Positions 13,329 through 25,752 are shown, counted from the stretch's first letter. The stretch: DNA of 64,000 nt from Dactylonectria macrodidyma (GCA_020744425.1 JAGMUV010000005.1:1550001-1614000); one strand, 5' to 3'. The notes: generated by a model not told the origin, from the sequence alone. Numbers and translations: made by a program.

Positions 13329-14758
13329 CTAGATTTGTCGGATGTCCTTACCAATCATTTCTGGCCGTTCAATCTCCCACTCGTCTCTAAGTAGGGCAAA
13401 AGTCAGGTCCGACACCAGCAAACTCTGTCCCAAGCTCCAGACCAGGGTGATGGCGTAGAAGAAGTTGGCATTGCCACTGCCGGCATAGATCCAAAGGTGA
13501 TAGAAGGCCGGGCCTAGGAACGTGGCGTATAGTAGGGTTGATGTTGTGACGAAGGAATAGCGCATGAGGGGGAACACGTGTCGAAACAGAGGGATCATGG
13601 CTAGGAAGAGGCTGGTATCGGTGAGAGATGGATATGGTTTGAAGATGGAGAAGGTGCCGAGGATGATGGTTAAGACGGCCAGGGGCTGAGGCCGTAGGCG
13701 GAAACATAGTGCGGCGGGATATGCCGCGAGGTGAAGCCAGAAGACACCAAGGAAGAAGGCGCGGAACGAGTCGAACATCTCGATGAAGAAGTACCACCAG
13801 AGTCCCGCATTGGGGGTTAGGTCCGACAAGGTGAGCTGGATGCCATAGGTGCGAGCGAGGAACTCCCACGAGTTACCAGCGAGCACAAAGGACATGCCGA
13901 GCAGTATCGCAAGACATCCTGCCACCACGAGGACATTGACACCCGCGAATTGGAGAGCGGAGGCAACCCGGCGTTTCTCGGGCTGGCGATCATAGGCCAG
14001 GAGGACGACCGGCGGAAGAAGGAGGATTGGGTACATGGAGAGGTAGGAGGCGAACGACACGGCGACCATTGCCTTGAAGGGAGAGCCGTGGATGGCCTTG
14101 GAAATGGCGATGAGGATCGCGCATGTCGTGAATACGCCAGTCGAGCGTCCTATACATGTCGCAATGGTATACGGGTTAAGCAAGAACCTGTAAGAGTGTA
14201 AGCGCCGTTGTCGGTCGAGTTTGGAATTGGTAGGTTCCTTACGCTGCAGCAATTGCAACTCCAGACCACTTCTTAGCCCGGCGGGGTGAGGTGAACAGCT
14301 TCGAGCTGCCGGCCTCCCCGGAGTTTGCAATGTTGGCCAACGCATCGGCACTGAGGAGATCGACCGCAATATAAAGGAGGTGGGTGAAGATGGGCCAGGC
14401 CTTTACGTCTGGGAGGAGCGAGAACAGGGGGAGGAGCAGCGGGGCTTGGTGGTAGACGCCGCCATCGTAGGGGGACACGTTGTTGGTGTATAGAAACAAT
14501 CCCTCTTGTACTGCAAGCCAGGGTTAGTATCTTCATGTGTAGATGACTGTTCTCCCACCGACAACGTGCGGAGGGCACGGGGCGGAAGGGGGGGAAGCGG
14601 TTCTTACATCGCTTGAAGCTGGTGACTGGCGTGGAGATCTCGACGCGGCCGGTGAGAAGATCGGGGAGACCGGGAAAGGCAAGGAAGAGAACAAGTCGCA
14701 GCAATGCAGCGACGGCGTAGACGCTGGCTTTGCCTCGCAAGGTCATGGTGCTGGACAT
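13329..14758 (-). CDS. gab1: GPI transamidase subunit PIG-U / Gab1
   Basis: This is the 425-residue polytopic ER membrane subunit of GPI transamidase, which attaches preformed GPI anchors to protein C-termini. Exons on the minus strand are 14608-14758, 14243-14510 and 13329-14187, with introns of 97 and 55 nt. Splicing restores the family motif FKRLQEGLFLY followed by SPYDGGVYHQAPLLLP, and then FLLNPYTIATC at the second junction. Many hydrophobic segments run through exon 3, including MYPILLLPPVVLLAYD and the family's GLWWYFFIEMFDSFR. The start at 14758 (MSSTMTLRG) was chosen as the first in-frame ATG; a second lies four codons on. The gene is convergent with sam37 and divergent from nop7. 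A second GPI-pathway gene, gwt1, lies 35 kb away. Confidence 0.95.
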
Positions 14759-15237
14759 GGCATTCTTGGGGACGAACGGGGAAGCCAGTCGCAATCGCAA
14801 GTCGTAGGGTCGCGGTCGAGAGACGTGGAGTTGAGAACTAATAATACTCCGTGGCCACCTGGCGCCTTCACGCTTGGCGCAGGAGCTCCCGAGAGGGTCA
14901 CCCACTCTGGTACAGAGCCGCTGGAGCTTGTTCGGCCGAGTGCTGTAAGGGCACTGAGGATGCCCTGTAGGCGGATGATAGATGCGCTGTAATGTGCTGG
15001 ACTGGTCTTGCAGAGGCGCCAGGAACCAGCCACAATCGCCAGGGCGGTGAGATGCCCACCGGCCAATTGGAAAAGGGAACTGTCGCGCTAACTCCCTTGC
15101 GGAACAAACCCAGGCGGTACGACATGGCATTAAAATCTAGCCGTAAAAAAAAGTTGAACGAGAAGTCGGGAAAAAGTGCCCCGCCGATTCTTTGCGAAAG
15201 AGAGCATACCTGTATCAACAGCCAAACATCCGCGACA
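14759..15237. promoter_or_regulatory. shared divergent promoter region of gab1 and nop7
   Basis: The 479 bp between the two start codons must hold both promoters. No TATA box is evident. An AT-rich patch with AAAAAAAAG near 15140 precedes the nop7 start. The open frame upstream of nop7 has no family resemblance and is leader sequence. Confidence 0.5.
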
Positions 15238-17220
15238 ATGCCTCGGATAAAGAAGAAGGGCCAGGCCGGCGCGGCCAAGAACTACGTCACGCGAAACCAG
15301 GCCATTCGGAAACTTCAAATCAGCCTGCCCGATTTCCGCAAGCTGTGCATCTGGAAGGGAATCTACCCTCGCGAGCCCCGGAGCAAGAAGAAGGTCTCCA
15401 AGTCGTCGACCGCCTCTACCACCTTCTACTTCGCCAAGGACATCCAGTACCTCCTCCACGAGCCCCTGCTGCAGAAGTTCCGCGACCAAAAGGTCCTCGA
15501 GAAGAAGATCTCCCGTGCGCTGGGCCGCGGCGATGTCACTGACGCCGCCCGCCTGGAGGGAAACGCTGCGCGACCTGAAAAGACTGGCAAGCCTCGATAC
15601 ACTCTCGACCATGTCATCCGTGAGCGCTACCCTACCTTCGTGGATTCCCTTCGGGATCTCGACGACTGCTTGTCCATGCTGTTTTTGTTTGCGAACCTGC
15701 CCTCGACTTCAATGGTCCCTGCCAAGATGATTGCGCGCTGTGAGCGACTCGTCCACGAGTTCCAACACTACTTGATCGTGTCCAAGAGCGTCACCAAGTC
15801 GTTCCTGTCCATCAAGGGTATCTACTACCAGGCCAACATCCAGGGTGAAGATGTACTGTGGCTGGTGCCGTACCGCTTCAATCAGCGCGTCGTTGGCGAC
15901 GTTGACTTCCGAATTATGGGCACCTTCATCGAATTTTACATGACCCTCCTCGGTTTCGTCAACTTCCGATTATACACCACGCTGGGTCTCAAGTACCCCC
16001 CCAAGTTCGACCAAACCAAGGATGAGAACGCTGCCGAACTTGGCGCCTTCACTCTGGAGGGCAAGACTCTTGTCGGTGCTGAGGAACATAAGCAATTGGA
16101 GGATGCCACCCACAAGCCCGATCCCAAGGTTCAGGCTGCTGTCAACAAGGTTCTCAAAAAGCTTAAGAACACTGAAGCCGACAATGAGACCTCGACAACC
16201 GAGAACCAGGTGGAAGGTGAGGAGCAAGATGCAGGAGCAATTGATAAGTTTGAGCCTGCGGCCCCCGGTGGTGACGTGCTACCGCAGCCGTCAACCGCCG
16301 GAAACAGCCCTGGTGCTTTATTCTCCAACTTCACCTTCTACCTTTCTCGCGAGACCCCCCGACAACCCCTCGAGTTCCTACTGAAGGCTTTCGGTTGTAA
16401 GCGCGTTGGCTGGGATGCCATCCTCGGCGATGGCGCCTTCACCACCAATGAGCTTGACCCTACCATCACCCACCACATTGTCGATCGGCCCCCTATCCAG
16501 GTCGCTACTGAGGAGGATGGCGATGGTGAGGACAACCAAACCTCGCAGAAGCTTCCCGCCAACATGCGTGTACCTGGGCGTACATACATCCAGCCTCAGT
16601 GGGTTTGGGACAGTGTCAACGATGGCGAGTTGAAGGAGGCTCACCTTTACGCCCCTGGTGCCTCTCTTCCTCCCCATTTGAGTCCCTTCGTGAAGCAGGT
16701 CCAAGGCGCTTATGATCCTACCATTTCTCTGGAGGCACAGGAGCCCGAGGATGAGGCCCTCGAGGCCCAAAGCGATGATGACGACCTTGCTGTCAAGGAC
16801 ATTGACGACACTGTCGAGGGTATGGACGTGGACGACTCTGAGGGTGGAGAGGAGGACGATGAGGAGGACGACGATTTCGGTGGCTTCTCCGAGGATGAGG
16901 ACGAGGATGAGGACGAAGAAGACAGCGCTGAACAGCGACAGCAGGAGCTTGAGGCCGAGTTGATCGGCGGATCTGTGAAATCCAAGACTAAGAGCTCCAA
17001 GGCGAAGGCCAAGGAGGACGCCCTCAAAGCCTTGAACAAGAAGGCACGGGATGAGGCCGAGGACCTGGATCGCGCCAAGGGCATGCTCAGCAAGAAGAAG
17101 AGAAAGCTGTACGAGCAGATGGTGTACACTAATACCAAGAAGAGCACCGAGGACCAGAAGCTGCGCGCCAAGAGGAGAAAGCTGGAAAAGGAAAAGGCGA
17201 AGGGCAAGGGCAAGGCGTAA
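15238..17220 (+). CDS. nop7: pescadillo / NOP7, 60S ribosomal biogenesis factor
   Basis: This intronless gene encodes 660 residues. Nop7 is the nucleolar core of the Nop7-Erb1-Ytm1 (PeBoW) complex needed for ITS2 processing and 60S maturation. The start [19 protein letters not shown] is the conserved pescadillo N-terminus; the frame is open upstream, but this ATG sits in ACAATG and matches the family start. The pescadillo domain covers about residues 5-290, including [13 protein letters not shown] and the LFANLPS region. A BRCT domain follows at about 358-475 with the terminal WVWDSVNDG. An acidic stretch lies at 515-565 and a Lys-rich coiled tail with nuclear-localisation-like clusters at 580-660. 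The Rrn9-like gene follows on the same strand after 314 bp, so two nucleolar genes stand side by side. Confidence 0.97.
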   Translation: MPRIKKKGQAGAAKNYVTRNQAIRKLQISLPDFRKLCIWKGIYPREPRSKKKVSKSSTASTTFYFAKDIQYLLHEPLLQKFRDQKVLEKKISRALGRGDVTDAARLEGNAARPEKTGKPRYTLDHVIRERYPTFVDSLRDLDDCLSMLFLFANLPSTSMVPAKMIARCERLVHEFQHYLIVSKSVTKSFLSIKGIYYQANIQGEDVLWLVPYRFNQRVVGDVDFRIMGTFIEFYMTLLGFVNFRLYTTLGLKYPPKFDQTKDENAAELGAFTLEGKTLVGAEEHKQLEDATHKPDPKVQAAVNKVLKKLKNTEADNETSTTENQVEGEEQDAGAIDKFEPAAPGGDVLPQPSTAGNSPGALFSNFTFYLSRETPRQPLEFLLKAFGCKRVGWDAILGDGAFTTNELDPTITHHIVDRPPIQVATEEDGDGEDNQTSQKLPANMRVPGRTYIQPQWVWDSVNDGELKEAHLYAPGASLPPHLSPFVKQVQGAYDPTISLEAQEPEDEALEAQSDDDDLAVKDIDDTVEGMDVDDSEGGEEDDEEDDDFGGFSEDEDEDEDEEDSAEQRQQELEAELIGGSVKSKTKSSKAKAKEDALKALNKKARDEAEDLDRAKGMLSKKKRKLYEQMVYTNTKKSTEDQKLRAKRRKLEKEKAKGKGKA

Positions 17221-17534
17221 AAAGGACTGTTTAATACCATTCAGATAGATTCAATTAACATGCGATGGAGCGAGTGTTTGCTGTGTATAAGGTTGTGATT
17301 GTTGTAGTTTCTGGTTGATGGGTTTGAATGGACGAAAAAAATGTGACTTGAGGTTTGGTGTATTTTTTCCACACTTGTAGAGTTTGGTTCATAGCTCCAA
17401 CTGCAACAACAACAACCACCTTCCTCTCGATACACGAACAGCGTAACGGATTGCGGTAGGGCCGTTGGAGCGTGTTTGAACAAAGCGGCTGTAATAAATG
17501 AGGTCCTTACGCTTGCGTCCTGCAATACGACAAA
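17221..17534. other. intergenic spacer nop7 - rrn9
   Basis: This AT-rich spacer of 314 bp contains the 3' end of nop7 and a short promoter for the next gene. No clear TATA box or other motif stands out. Confidence 0.6.
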
Positions 17535-19505
17535 ATGGAGTCAAGCTCAGCAAACTGGGAGCTTGACAGCGATGAGATCGCATCTATCGCCTCTGAAGAC
17601 CTCCACGAGCACCGACCAAACCGCTGGACGGGCGCGAAATCATCATGGCGCACGCTCACCGAGGAAGAGCGGCTGCTCTGGCAGTCGATGAAACGGCTGC
17701 AGGACAATGATTTATCGGCGCATCTGTACAATGCCTTTGCACTCAAGCGACGCGGCCGTGATGCGGTGACGGCAAAGGACCTGATGATTCGGATGGTGAG
17801 TCTACACAGACAATGACGCTGTTTCCATCCTGGATACTTCAGATCTGCCATCCTTCATATTTCACAGCTAACACAAAATCTCTAGGAAAATGGTGAGGAG
17901 GCAATCTGGGCCCCGCCGAAGCTCTGGACGGCATGGCCGCTGAAGCACAGGCAAGTGCCCAAAGACCGTTTTCTCAACAACCAGCACGACGACGATGGCG
18001 AGGAGCGGTTTACGTTTCGCAAGCCAGAGCAGCCCCTGCCCAGTACTGAGCTGGAGGAGGAGCTGTCTGCGACCATCTTAAGGACGGCCAAGCGACGCTT
18101 CACTCGGAGGAAGGCCAAGATGCCGCGGACATCCATCGAGTCGGGCGCTATGATAGGAGAGGGCAGTAACGACACCACTCCCGGTCCATCGTCTCGGGAG
18201 CAATCTATTCAGCCAGAGACGGAGGACGAGGATGAAAAGATGCTAGACACGGATGATCCGGCGCCGGCTTCGCACACTCGGCGGTTGAACCCCCGGACCT
18301 ACGAACCTGTGGTGTCAACCAATGATGAGCTGTCCTACGACTTACTCAGACCATCTGTTCGACATATTCTTTCCCAGTTAGACAACACTCTTTCCATCTT
18401 GCACAACTCGCGTGTCGCCGGCCTAAACTACCTCTCCGACTCATCCACCGAGGATGAATCCGATGGCCAGGGTAGCCAGAAACGGGCTCGTGGTCGACCC
18501 CGAAAGATGTCGTCCAGCGAAGTAGATAAGGTCTCCCTCGATGCAAGTCGTCCAGCAACTCCGGGCAAACGAGGCCGCCCGCGCAAGGTTCACGTCCCCG
18601 AAGAGGGAGAGTCGCACGAGGAGATGCTCCTGCGTATCGCCCGCCAGTCCCACCGTCGGCTCCCCGCCACGCCCAGGGACGAGGACGCCGCCTTTGAAGA
18701 CTGGATGCGGGAGGGCGACGCAATCATCGAGCGAGAGCGCTCCATGTCCCTCAAGCGAGGCGCCTCGAGGGGCTCGGAGACGGACGGCGACAGCGGGCTC
18801 GACGACGGCAACCCCGGCAAGAAGCTCGCGCGATGGGGGCTCCGCGACTGGAGCGACGTCGTCGGGGCGGCCGCGCTCGCCGGCTTCTCCAGCGACGTCA
18901 TTGCGAGGACGGCACGTCGCTGTGCGGACCTGTTCGGCGAGGGCATGGTGGTGCGACGGCTCAACGAAGCGCCGCTCTCGCACGGCACCGGCATCGATGC
19001 CGTCGAGTACCGCCCGGAGCCCGTCCGGCTCTCCGACTCGGACGTCGACGACAGCGACGAAGAGGCCGATCCCGTCCAGCGCCGTCCGGCGTCCCTCGCC
19101 CGTTCCAGCCACGACCGCAGCAGCCCGGAGCCGTCCCGCGGCCGCCTGTCCCGTGCCCAGTCGCCGGCCGCCTCCCGGTCCTCCGCCGCCTCAGGGTCGC
19201 GATCGCGGTCGACGTCCCGCTCCGCCGCCGGCCGCTTCCTGTGCCCGATCCCCTCGTGTGATCGCGCCGTCCAGGGCTTCAGCCGCAGGACGAACCTGCG
19301 CCGCCACCTGGAGCTCGTGCACCAGGGCCAGACCGAGGAGATGGACAGCGACGAGGAGGTTGTCGGCGCCGTTCACGTCGACGGCTTCCTGCGACCCATT
19401 GTGCCGGCTCGCGGCTGGAGAGGCGAGGATACGACTTTGAGAAAGAGGAAGAGGTATTATGGGCAGATGGCAGCGAGTTCTGAGCGACACCAACATTCTC
19501 CCTAG
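17535..19505 (+). CDS. rrn9: Rrn9-domain RNA polymerase I initiation factor with C-terminal zinc finger
   Basis: Exons 17535-17795 and 17886-19505 (intron 90 nt, phase 0) encode 626 residues. The N-terminus carries an Rrn9-type segment at about residues 38-115: the helix LTEEERLLWQSMKRL, then LSAHLYNAFALKRR, and across the junction IWAPPKLWTAWPL. In yeast, Rrn9 is a subunit of the upstream activating factor on rDNA promoters. The middle is long, disordered and rich in Ser, Asp, Glu and Arg, with AT-hook-like RGRPRK motifs near residues 288 and 315. A single C2H2-like finger sits near the end with C540, C545, H561 and H566 (C-x4-C-x15-H-x4-H). Yeast Rrn9 is much shorter. The Rrn9 assignment is motif recognition by eye. 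Confidence 0.78.
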
Positions 19506-19825
19506 TTCGATGACTGGTTGTTACAATATTAAAACACTGGACAAATGGCCACTAACGTAACTGGAAACGAACTCAATAACTCTTTGCATAGGAATGCCAA
19601 TATATAATACTGTCTCAAAAGTCAAAGGGTATCAAAGTACTCAAATAACCCTGCAACGTAAACAACTTCCCAGACCCTCATGGAAGCCAAATAATGTAAG
19701 CCATTGTCTAACCAACACCGCCCCAAGACGCCAAAGCACCCAGGCCACTCTGCCTGACCCAATCCAGAAACAAGGCCGTCACATGTAGATTACTGCAAAA
19801 CACTGAAAGACACGGATAGGGACAT
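19506..19825. terminator. convergent 3' region between rrn9 and kinesin-5
   Basis: The two genes converge here over 320 bp. The sequence is AT-rich, with AATATTAAAA and AATATATAATA tracts that would serve as polyadenylation signals on either strand. No gene is seen. Confidence 0.5.
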
Positions 19826-22800
19826 CTAGTTCAGCCTCGGGCTCTTCCTCCTAGAAACGCTCCGCGAGAAATCCGTCAGGGGGAGGTTCTCGGTGCCCTC
19901 GACGATGACGCTGCCGGCATTCTTCTTGGTGCTGCGCGTGGCACGAGAGCTGCGCTTAAACAATGGCATTGTGCGCTCAGGCGGCATGGACATGACACTC
20001 TGGCGAGGGTCGAAGCCGATGCAGCCCGTCGTCAGGTTATTCGTGACGTTGGGGTTGACCTCGCGAAGGCTCATGCCCAGCAGGCTGTGGCCGTGGTCTG
20101 GAGCACTCACGGTGGAGGCGCGAGGCGGCGCTCGTGGTGGCGATGTCATCATCTTCTGGGGGCAGTCGAGATCGGCAAAGACGATGGTTGTGTCCTTGTC
20201 AAGATTGTCAAGGCTGTCGGCGTCTCTCGTCGGGGTGGGAGGCTCGTCGACGCGGGCGATAATGAGGTCATGATCCTCGGTGCGAGGAAGCTCGGTTGGG
20301 AAGTGATACTGCGCCTTTACTGGCGTCTCACCCGTGGATTGGTATTCTTGAAGAGCTGTGCTGACCATATCATCGCGAAGATTGGACAGTGGCTGGCAAA
20401 GTTGGTCGTTGAGAGGCTCCAGCTGGTCTTGCAGGTCGTTGAGATCCTCATCCATCTTCTCGCCCAGATTCTTGACACGCTCAAACGTCGTCTTGAAGTG
20501 GGCTGAAATGTTGCTGAATGACTCCTCGACCGTGGTGGACAAGGCCTGCGCCGACTCGGCGTGCTTCTCGTGATGGTGTGCGTTCTCCGTCTTGGCACGC
20601 GTGACGAAGTCGTCGAGGGCCACCATCTGGATATCCAGATCCTTGATCTGCTCGTCCACGACGCGGACCGTCTCGGCATGCACCGACTTGGCCGTGGTCT
20701 GGATCGAGGTGCTGTGCTCGTTGGCTGCCGCCCAGTCGTCCTTGAGCCTTGTCTTGAGTTGATCGCGAGACTTCTTGAACTCGTCGAGGAGCTCGCCCTC
20801 CTTCTCGTCCCAGGCATCCATGCCCTGGCCATACTGAGCCACAGCCTCCTCGAGGGAAGCATTGGATTCAGACACGTTCTTTTGGACAGCAGTGGCCCTT
20901 TCAACAAGGCGCGCCTCTTGGGCCACGGCTTGAGTGTCGATCAGGCCTGCGATCTGCAACACGAGCTTTTGTCGCTCCTCCACTGCTTGCCGACGCTCCT
21001 CTTGCAGGGCCTCCTGGATGCGAGTGGAGATGTTGGCGTTTTGCAGCACAATGGTGTTCGTCGCAGCTTGAAGTTGGCGCCTCAAGTTGTCCGACTCGGC
21101 ACGCTGAGCGTTGATGTGCTTGATGAGGTCCTCAAATACGACTTTGAAGTCCTTGCCAACTGAGCTGTAGGATGTATGAAGCTACACGTTGTTAGTTATG
21201 CCCAATAGTGCTGCTTTCAAGACCAACGTACCTGGCCGTGGAAGGCCGTCATTTCATTCAACATATCGGCAGCTATCCTCTCAGCAGAATGGGAGATTGC
21301 CTTGAGGCTCTCACCCATGCGCTCCTTGACATTGTCGCGTACCTCCTTGATCTCTTCTAGAAATTCATCCATTTCGACTTTGGACTTTTGCTTCTCATCA
21401 AGGAGCTGCTTCTTAGACTCGACAAAGGTGTCAAGATGCTCGTCAAGGAATGTCTGCGTCGAGGACAGCTTATCCAGCTCTTCGTCCACAAACGCCGCCA
21501 TCCGCTGTGACACGCTGCCGATGTGCTCTTCTTGTTCTTCCCGGAACTCTTGGACCCTTCGTTCCACCATGGATGTCACATCGGCAACCTGATCCTGGGA
21601 TGTGCCCCAGGTGGCTCGGTTCAGAGACTGCAGATCTGACTTGCGCTTGTTCTTCGCGTGCAAACCGCCAACATCCTGAACCGTCTTATGGAGTTTGTTG
21701 ATCAGTTGGCCGCCAATTTCCGCCAGCTTAGCCTCTGTCTTTTGATGCGCCTTTCTCAGCCGTGTCTCTTCGGCCAATGTCTTGCGGGTAGCTGATAGAA
21801 CAATTTCAGTCTGATCTAGGACCTCTTTGGTATCTTCCAGTTGAGCCTTGGTTCCTTCGTGATCTTTCTTCATATCCATGAAAGTTGATACGAGATTGAA
21901 TAGCTCCTGAACCTTGTTGCGAAGGTTATTCTCCAGGGTCTCGATCTTGGCCGCTTGCTCCTCGTTGACGATGCGACGAGACTCTGTCTGGGCCGTCATT
22001 TCCTCGTACACTTCGTTGGACAGATACACGCCATTTCGCTGGCGGGTCGAAATCAACTCGCTCTTCAATCTTTCAATCTCGCTGGTGAACTCTCTCAACA
22101 GAGTCTTCTTTTCCAGCATTGGGTTGAGCTGGGGCTTGTTTCGAATGTTCTTGGCCCGGAAAGCATAGTCGAGGGTAGAGATGGTCTCTTCTAGATTACT
22201 TTTGGCGGGAGAGATGGTGGCAATGATGCAAGTCTTGGTTCTGCCACCAAGGGAGTCTTGGAGCAGGCGGGTCAACTTGGATTCTCGGTAGGGGATGTGA
22301 GCGTTGCGATCGACGAGGGCGTTGATAACTCGTCCAAGTGTCAACAGGGATTTGTTGATCAGACCAGCCTCGGCGGCGCGTTTGTTCTCGGCACCGGACC
22401 GTTGAATGTTCTCGCTACCAGCCAGATCCACGAGATTCAGCTTGCCAGCGCTGACGAGAGCGTCGACGCCGTTCTCGTTCGGCTTCCTGACGTAGGTGGT
22501 GATGGTAAAAACGGTGTGGGATCGGGAGCTGAGGTCATTGCACTTTGTGGCAGCAACCTGTCTCTTCAAGCTGCCTTCTTGGAGCACCTTGATACCTTCG
22601 GTAGCATTCTTAATGTGTTTTTCCTCTACGCCCTGGACGACGGTGCTGGAGTGGCCGCGTCGTGATGTATCGTCGTAGATCTTTAGCTTGGCGCCCTCGT
22701 CGACGGATAGCAAGTCTCGGAGTTCCTCGTTGTAGAGCTCGATGAATGAGCATTTGATGGTGCTCTCCGCTTCCTCCAGTTCGAGCTTGTTGAATAGCTG

Positions 22801-23432
22801 ATATAGCACGCGGGGGATGATACCAGCGTCGTCGGATAGCAATCCCAGGGTATCAGTCATGTCACCGGACATGGTGTACGTCTTTCCCGTGCCCGTCTGG
22901 CCATAGGCAAAGATTGTGCAGTTGTATCCCGCAAGCATCTGTTAGTGGACATGTTAGCAATGGCCCGCGTTGTTGCGTACGCGAGTAAACCCACCTCATC
23001 TAGGATGGGCTTGACGGTGTCATCAAAAACCATGTTCTGGTCGGCAGCCTGGGAGAAGACGCGATCGAAGTTGTAAGAGCGGTTGCTGATGGCATTGGGC
23101 CCCATCGACAGCTCGACAACCTGACCCTTGACACTCTCGGTCCTGACAACGACGTTGCTGTTCTCGCGAACCTCGCGCTCGTTGCGGCCGCGACACCGCA
23201 CAACAACATTGATGTTCGTCTCTTCAGCGCCAGCCTCAGCGTCAAAGTCGCGCTCCTTGCGCTTCGTGCCGACGGTGGTGGTCGAGGCTATAGACGCGGC
23301 AGGCGATACGGCACCGCTACGGTCGATGCGCGTCGCCATGGCCGAGGCGTGGCGAGCAGATGAAGCTCTCGTGGCTTGCCTCACGCCGATTCGACTGCCA
23401 GTACCGGCGCCGGCGCGTAGGCTCGAGCCCAT
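19826..23432 (-). CDS. bimC: kinesin-5 (BimC/Eg5/Cin8 family) mitotic motor
   Basis: This is a plus-end-directed tetrameric motor that slides antiparallel spindle microtubules apart. Exons are 22995-23432, 21232-22938 and 19826-21181 (introns 56 and 50 nt, phase 0), giving 1166 residues, close to the usual size for fungal BimC. The motor domain starts near residue 73 (INVVVRCRGRNERE). It has the P-loop GQTGTGKT at 159-166, switch I NDLSSRSH, switch II VDLAGSE and the neck AFRAKNIRNKPQLN. Long coiled coils follow. The BimC box STGETPVKAQYHFP at about 997-1010 carries the Cdk1-type site T1001-P. The tail ends in a basic RSVSRRKSPRLN. The frame is open upstream of the chosen ATG with no earlier ATG, so a spliced 5' coding exon is possible. 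Confidence 0.95.
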
Positions 23433-24280
23433 GGCGATGCGGCTATGCTCCCGGTCGGAGCGCGTAGGGCGTTGGAACGCCAGGATGGGCGGTTGTGTGA
23501 GGGGTTGGCCTGAGTAGGCGGGAATGGTGTTGGTTACACGCCGAGTCGTAGTTGGTCGTGGAGATAGACGTGAGGATAGGGCGTAAGTTAGAAGAAGATG
23601 ATGTCGCGTGTCGGTCTCACATAGATCACCAAATCTTCAAATGCTCGGTCCTCGATCCTAGCGGTGTGGAGGGGTTGTCTGCAGGCTTTGGTGTTGTTGC
23701 GGCAGGGCTGTCGGAAGTAAATACACGCCCATGTTTCCCAAGTGTGGGTCGTGTGGCTAGGATCAATATTAGGAAAGGCGCTTGTCACCACGGCAACCGC
23801 CCCTGTCATCCACTTGTCACGTACCACGTGCCTGCACCTACAGCAGTGGCTTGAACAATCAAGCCAGAGCCATGCCAATTTGAGTCTCAGAGGACGTCGA
23901 AATGAAACAAGTAAACGATGAAGAGATCCAGAATCTACTCTATCCCCATGTCCACGTTGCCAGCTAGAGCTGTGGAGGACCATTAAAGCTGTCGTGCCTG
24001 GCCTAAGTCCCTTAGATCCCAAAGCATACACAATTCTATCAACGAAACCACCAGGCATTTACCTATTTAGGTAGGCATGTCACAACATAGTTGGACCTCG
24101 CAGGTTTTGTAATATCAATCACGTCTCAGGTCAACCCAAAATTGGCATCTTTTGTTCTTGCGAGTAGTCCCAAGTGAATCTATTAATGGTACAATTCCAA
24201 ATTCCGGCTCGTGGTATCATTCAATCTCATCGAGAACCTGTTACGATTCAACCTCTTCTCTCCTCTCAGTCTCAGCCACT
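23433..24280. other. intergenic region kinesin-5 - psy4
   Basis: The first 200 bases upstream of the kinesin ATG remain open in the kinesin frame back to a stop near 23640, with Ser/Thr/Pro/Arg-rich potential coding but no ATG. The rest is AT-richer spacer containing a CCACGTG-type palindrome near 23824 and an inverted TAGGTA patch near 24066. No other gene is seen. Confidence 0.45.
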
Positions 24281-25752
24281 CTATTTAGTATCCATGTTGT
24301 CATCAGCGTCCTCTGATGTGACTTCATCAGCCGGGCCCGTTGCCTCCTTTTCTTCGACCTTGGTTTCGGTAGCATCGGTAGCGTCCTTGTCCTCATCTTC
24401 CACGTCGTCCTTAGCCTTCTTCGAGGACTCGCTCTCTAGGTCTTGTTCAGCCTCCCGCTTTGTCCCCGCGCTCTCTGCACTCGGGCTCTTGACTTCAATG
24501 CTATCCTCCACACTGTCGTCGGCAGTCTTCTCTTCCTTGTCATGCTTCCTACCAACCGCCGCTTCAACATCGATGCCGTCCATTTCGAGACCGTCCTCGC
24601 CGACGAAGCTTGTCGTTCTTCCCTGCGGACCCGTGTCGTTGACTCCAATCTCCTCGGGTCCTCTTGCATGTGGGGTTTCCTCGTCTTCATGTGGTTCTCC
24701 ACTCTCGCCCTCCACCGTTTGAGCGCGCTCCTCTTCCGCGGCAGCCTCCTGGGCCCGTGAAAGTTGACTCACTGGGACGACTCCTGCCCGCTGCTCCTGG
24801 CGAAGGAGCTCACCCTGGGTGACACCTCTTGCGTGTCCAGTGGATGGAACGCCATTGACGCTCACAGAGACGGTTTCGATGCTACCTACACCGTTGGGAC
24901 CATCGATCGTCTCGGTGCTCTCACTGTGAATCTGTGCGCCTGGTGTATCCTGTGAGTTCTCCTCTGGGCTCCGCCTCGTCAACCACGGGATAGGCGTCAG
25001 AAGGGCTCCTCCTAAGGCTTCATCTGTTCCCAGGGCGGCCGTGGTGGGATTACTCCAAGCCACCGTCATGGCTGGGTCCTTAGCGTCCTCGCCATTGAGG
25101 TGCATGGAAGACATGTCTGGGATGGCCGGGGGAAGGGGGTATGTGTTGATTCCAGACGTTACCTGGACCACTCTATCGACAGCATGGAGGTAGGTGGCAA
25201 GTGCCTTGTAGTGCGCGCGGGGCCGAAGAACCAGCTCGGCGAGGCGTTGAATAGTGTGTGGCGGGTATGTGGTGAAGGTCTGGAGATGTGAGATGATGTC
25301 GGCCAGCATGTCGGCGAGCTGCTTTGGCAGTGCGCCCGACTCGACAGGCTGCGTTGCCGGCAGCGATTCGGTAGGCGCATTTTCCTTGCTAGTTTCTTGA
25401 GAAGAGTGGCTTGGAGGTGACGACGGCAAGGGAGACCCGTGTGGTTCGGAGGTCGGCCGGGGAGCGCTTTGCGGAGGAGGGAGTTTGGGAATGGGAAACT
25501 CATTATGCGCGATCTATTTGGGTGGAAACGAGTCCAGTCAGTTGATGCGCTCCTCTGCGAAGTCGAGCGGAAGCCGCATACCTCTTCAAGTCGTGCGAGC
25601 ATGTCGTTGCGCAAGCCAGGCCAGGTATCGCTGTAGCATCATGGTCAGATACGGGCTGCTAATCGGGTCTGAGAATGAAGCGGAACTTACACCTCGACTG
25701 GAGTACCTAATGCGACTCTGCTAAGCAGTCCATTGTCACCGTCTACCTCCAT
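24281..25752 (-). CDS. psy4: protein phosphatase 4 regulatory subunit 2 (PPP4R2 / Psy4)
   Basis: This is the core regulatory subunit of protein phosphatase 4, which in yeast acts with Pph3 and Psy2 in reversing DNA-damage signalling. Exons are 25691-25752, 25582-25630 (49 nt) and 24281-25513, giving 447 residues; introns are 60 and 68 nt. Splicing joins TPVEV to DTWPGLRNDMLARLEE and then to IAHNEFPIPKLPPPQ, the characteristic N-terminal block of PPP4R2. Helices around LADMLADIISHLQTF and YPPHTIQRLAELVLRP follow. The C-terminal half is acidic and disordered, with KREAEQ and SSKKAK basic patches that may act in nuclear import. The gene runs in the same direction as the kinesin-5 gene downstream of it. 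Confidence 0.9.

Noticed and set aside
18541..19440. 299-codon frame overlapping the rrn9 gene
   Set aside because: Arg/Ala/Ser/Pro-rich shadow of a GC-rich reading frame; the frame with the zinc finger is the real one.
20087..21163. Long plus-strand frames opposite the kinesin-5 tail
   Set aside because: Shadow frames of a coiled-coil coding region; the kinesin frame explains the sequence.
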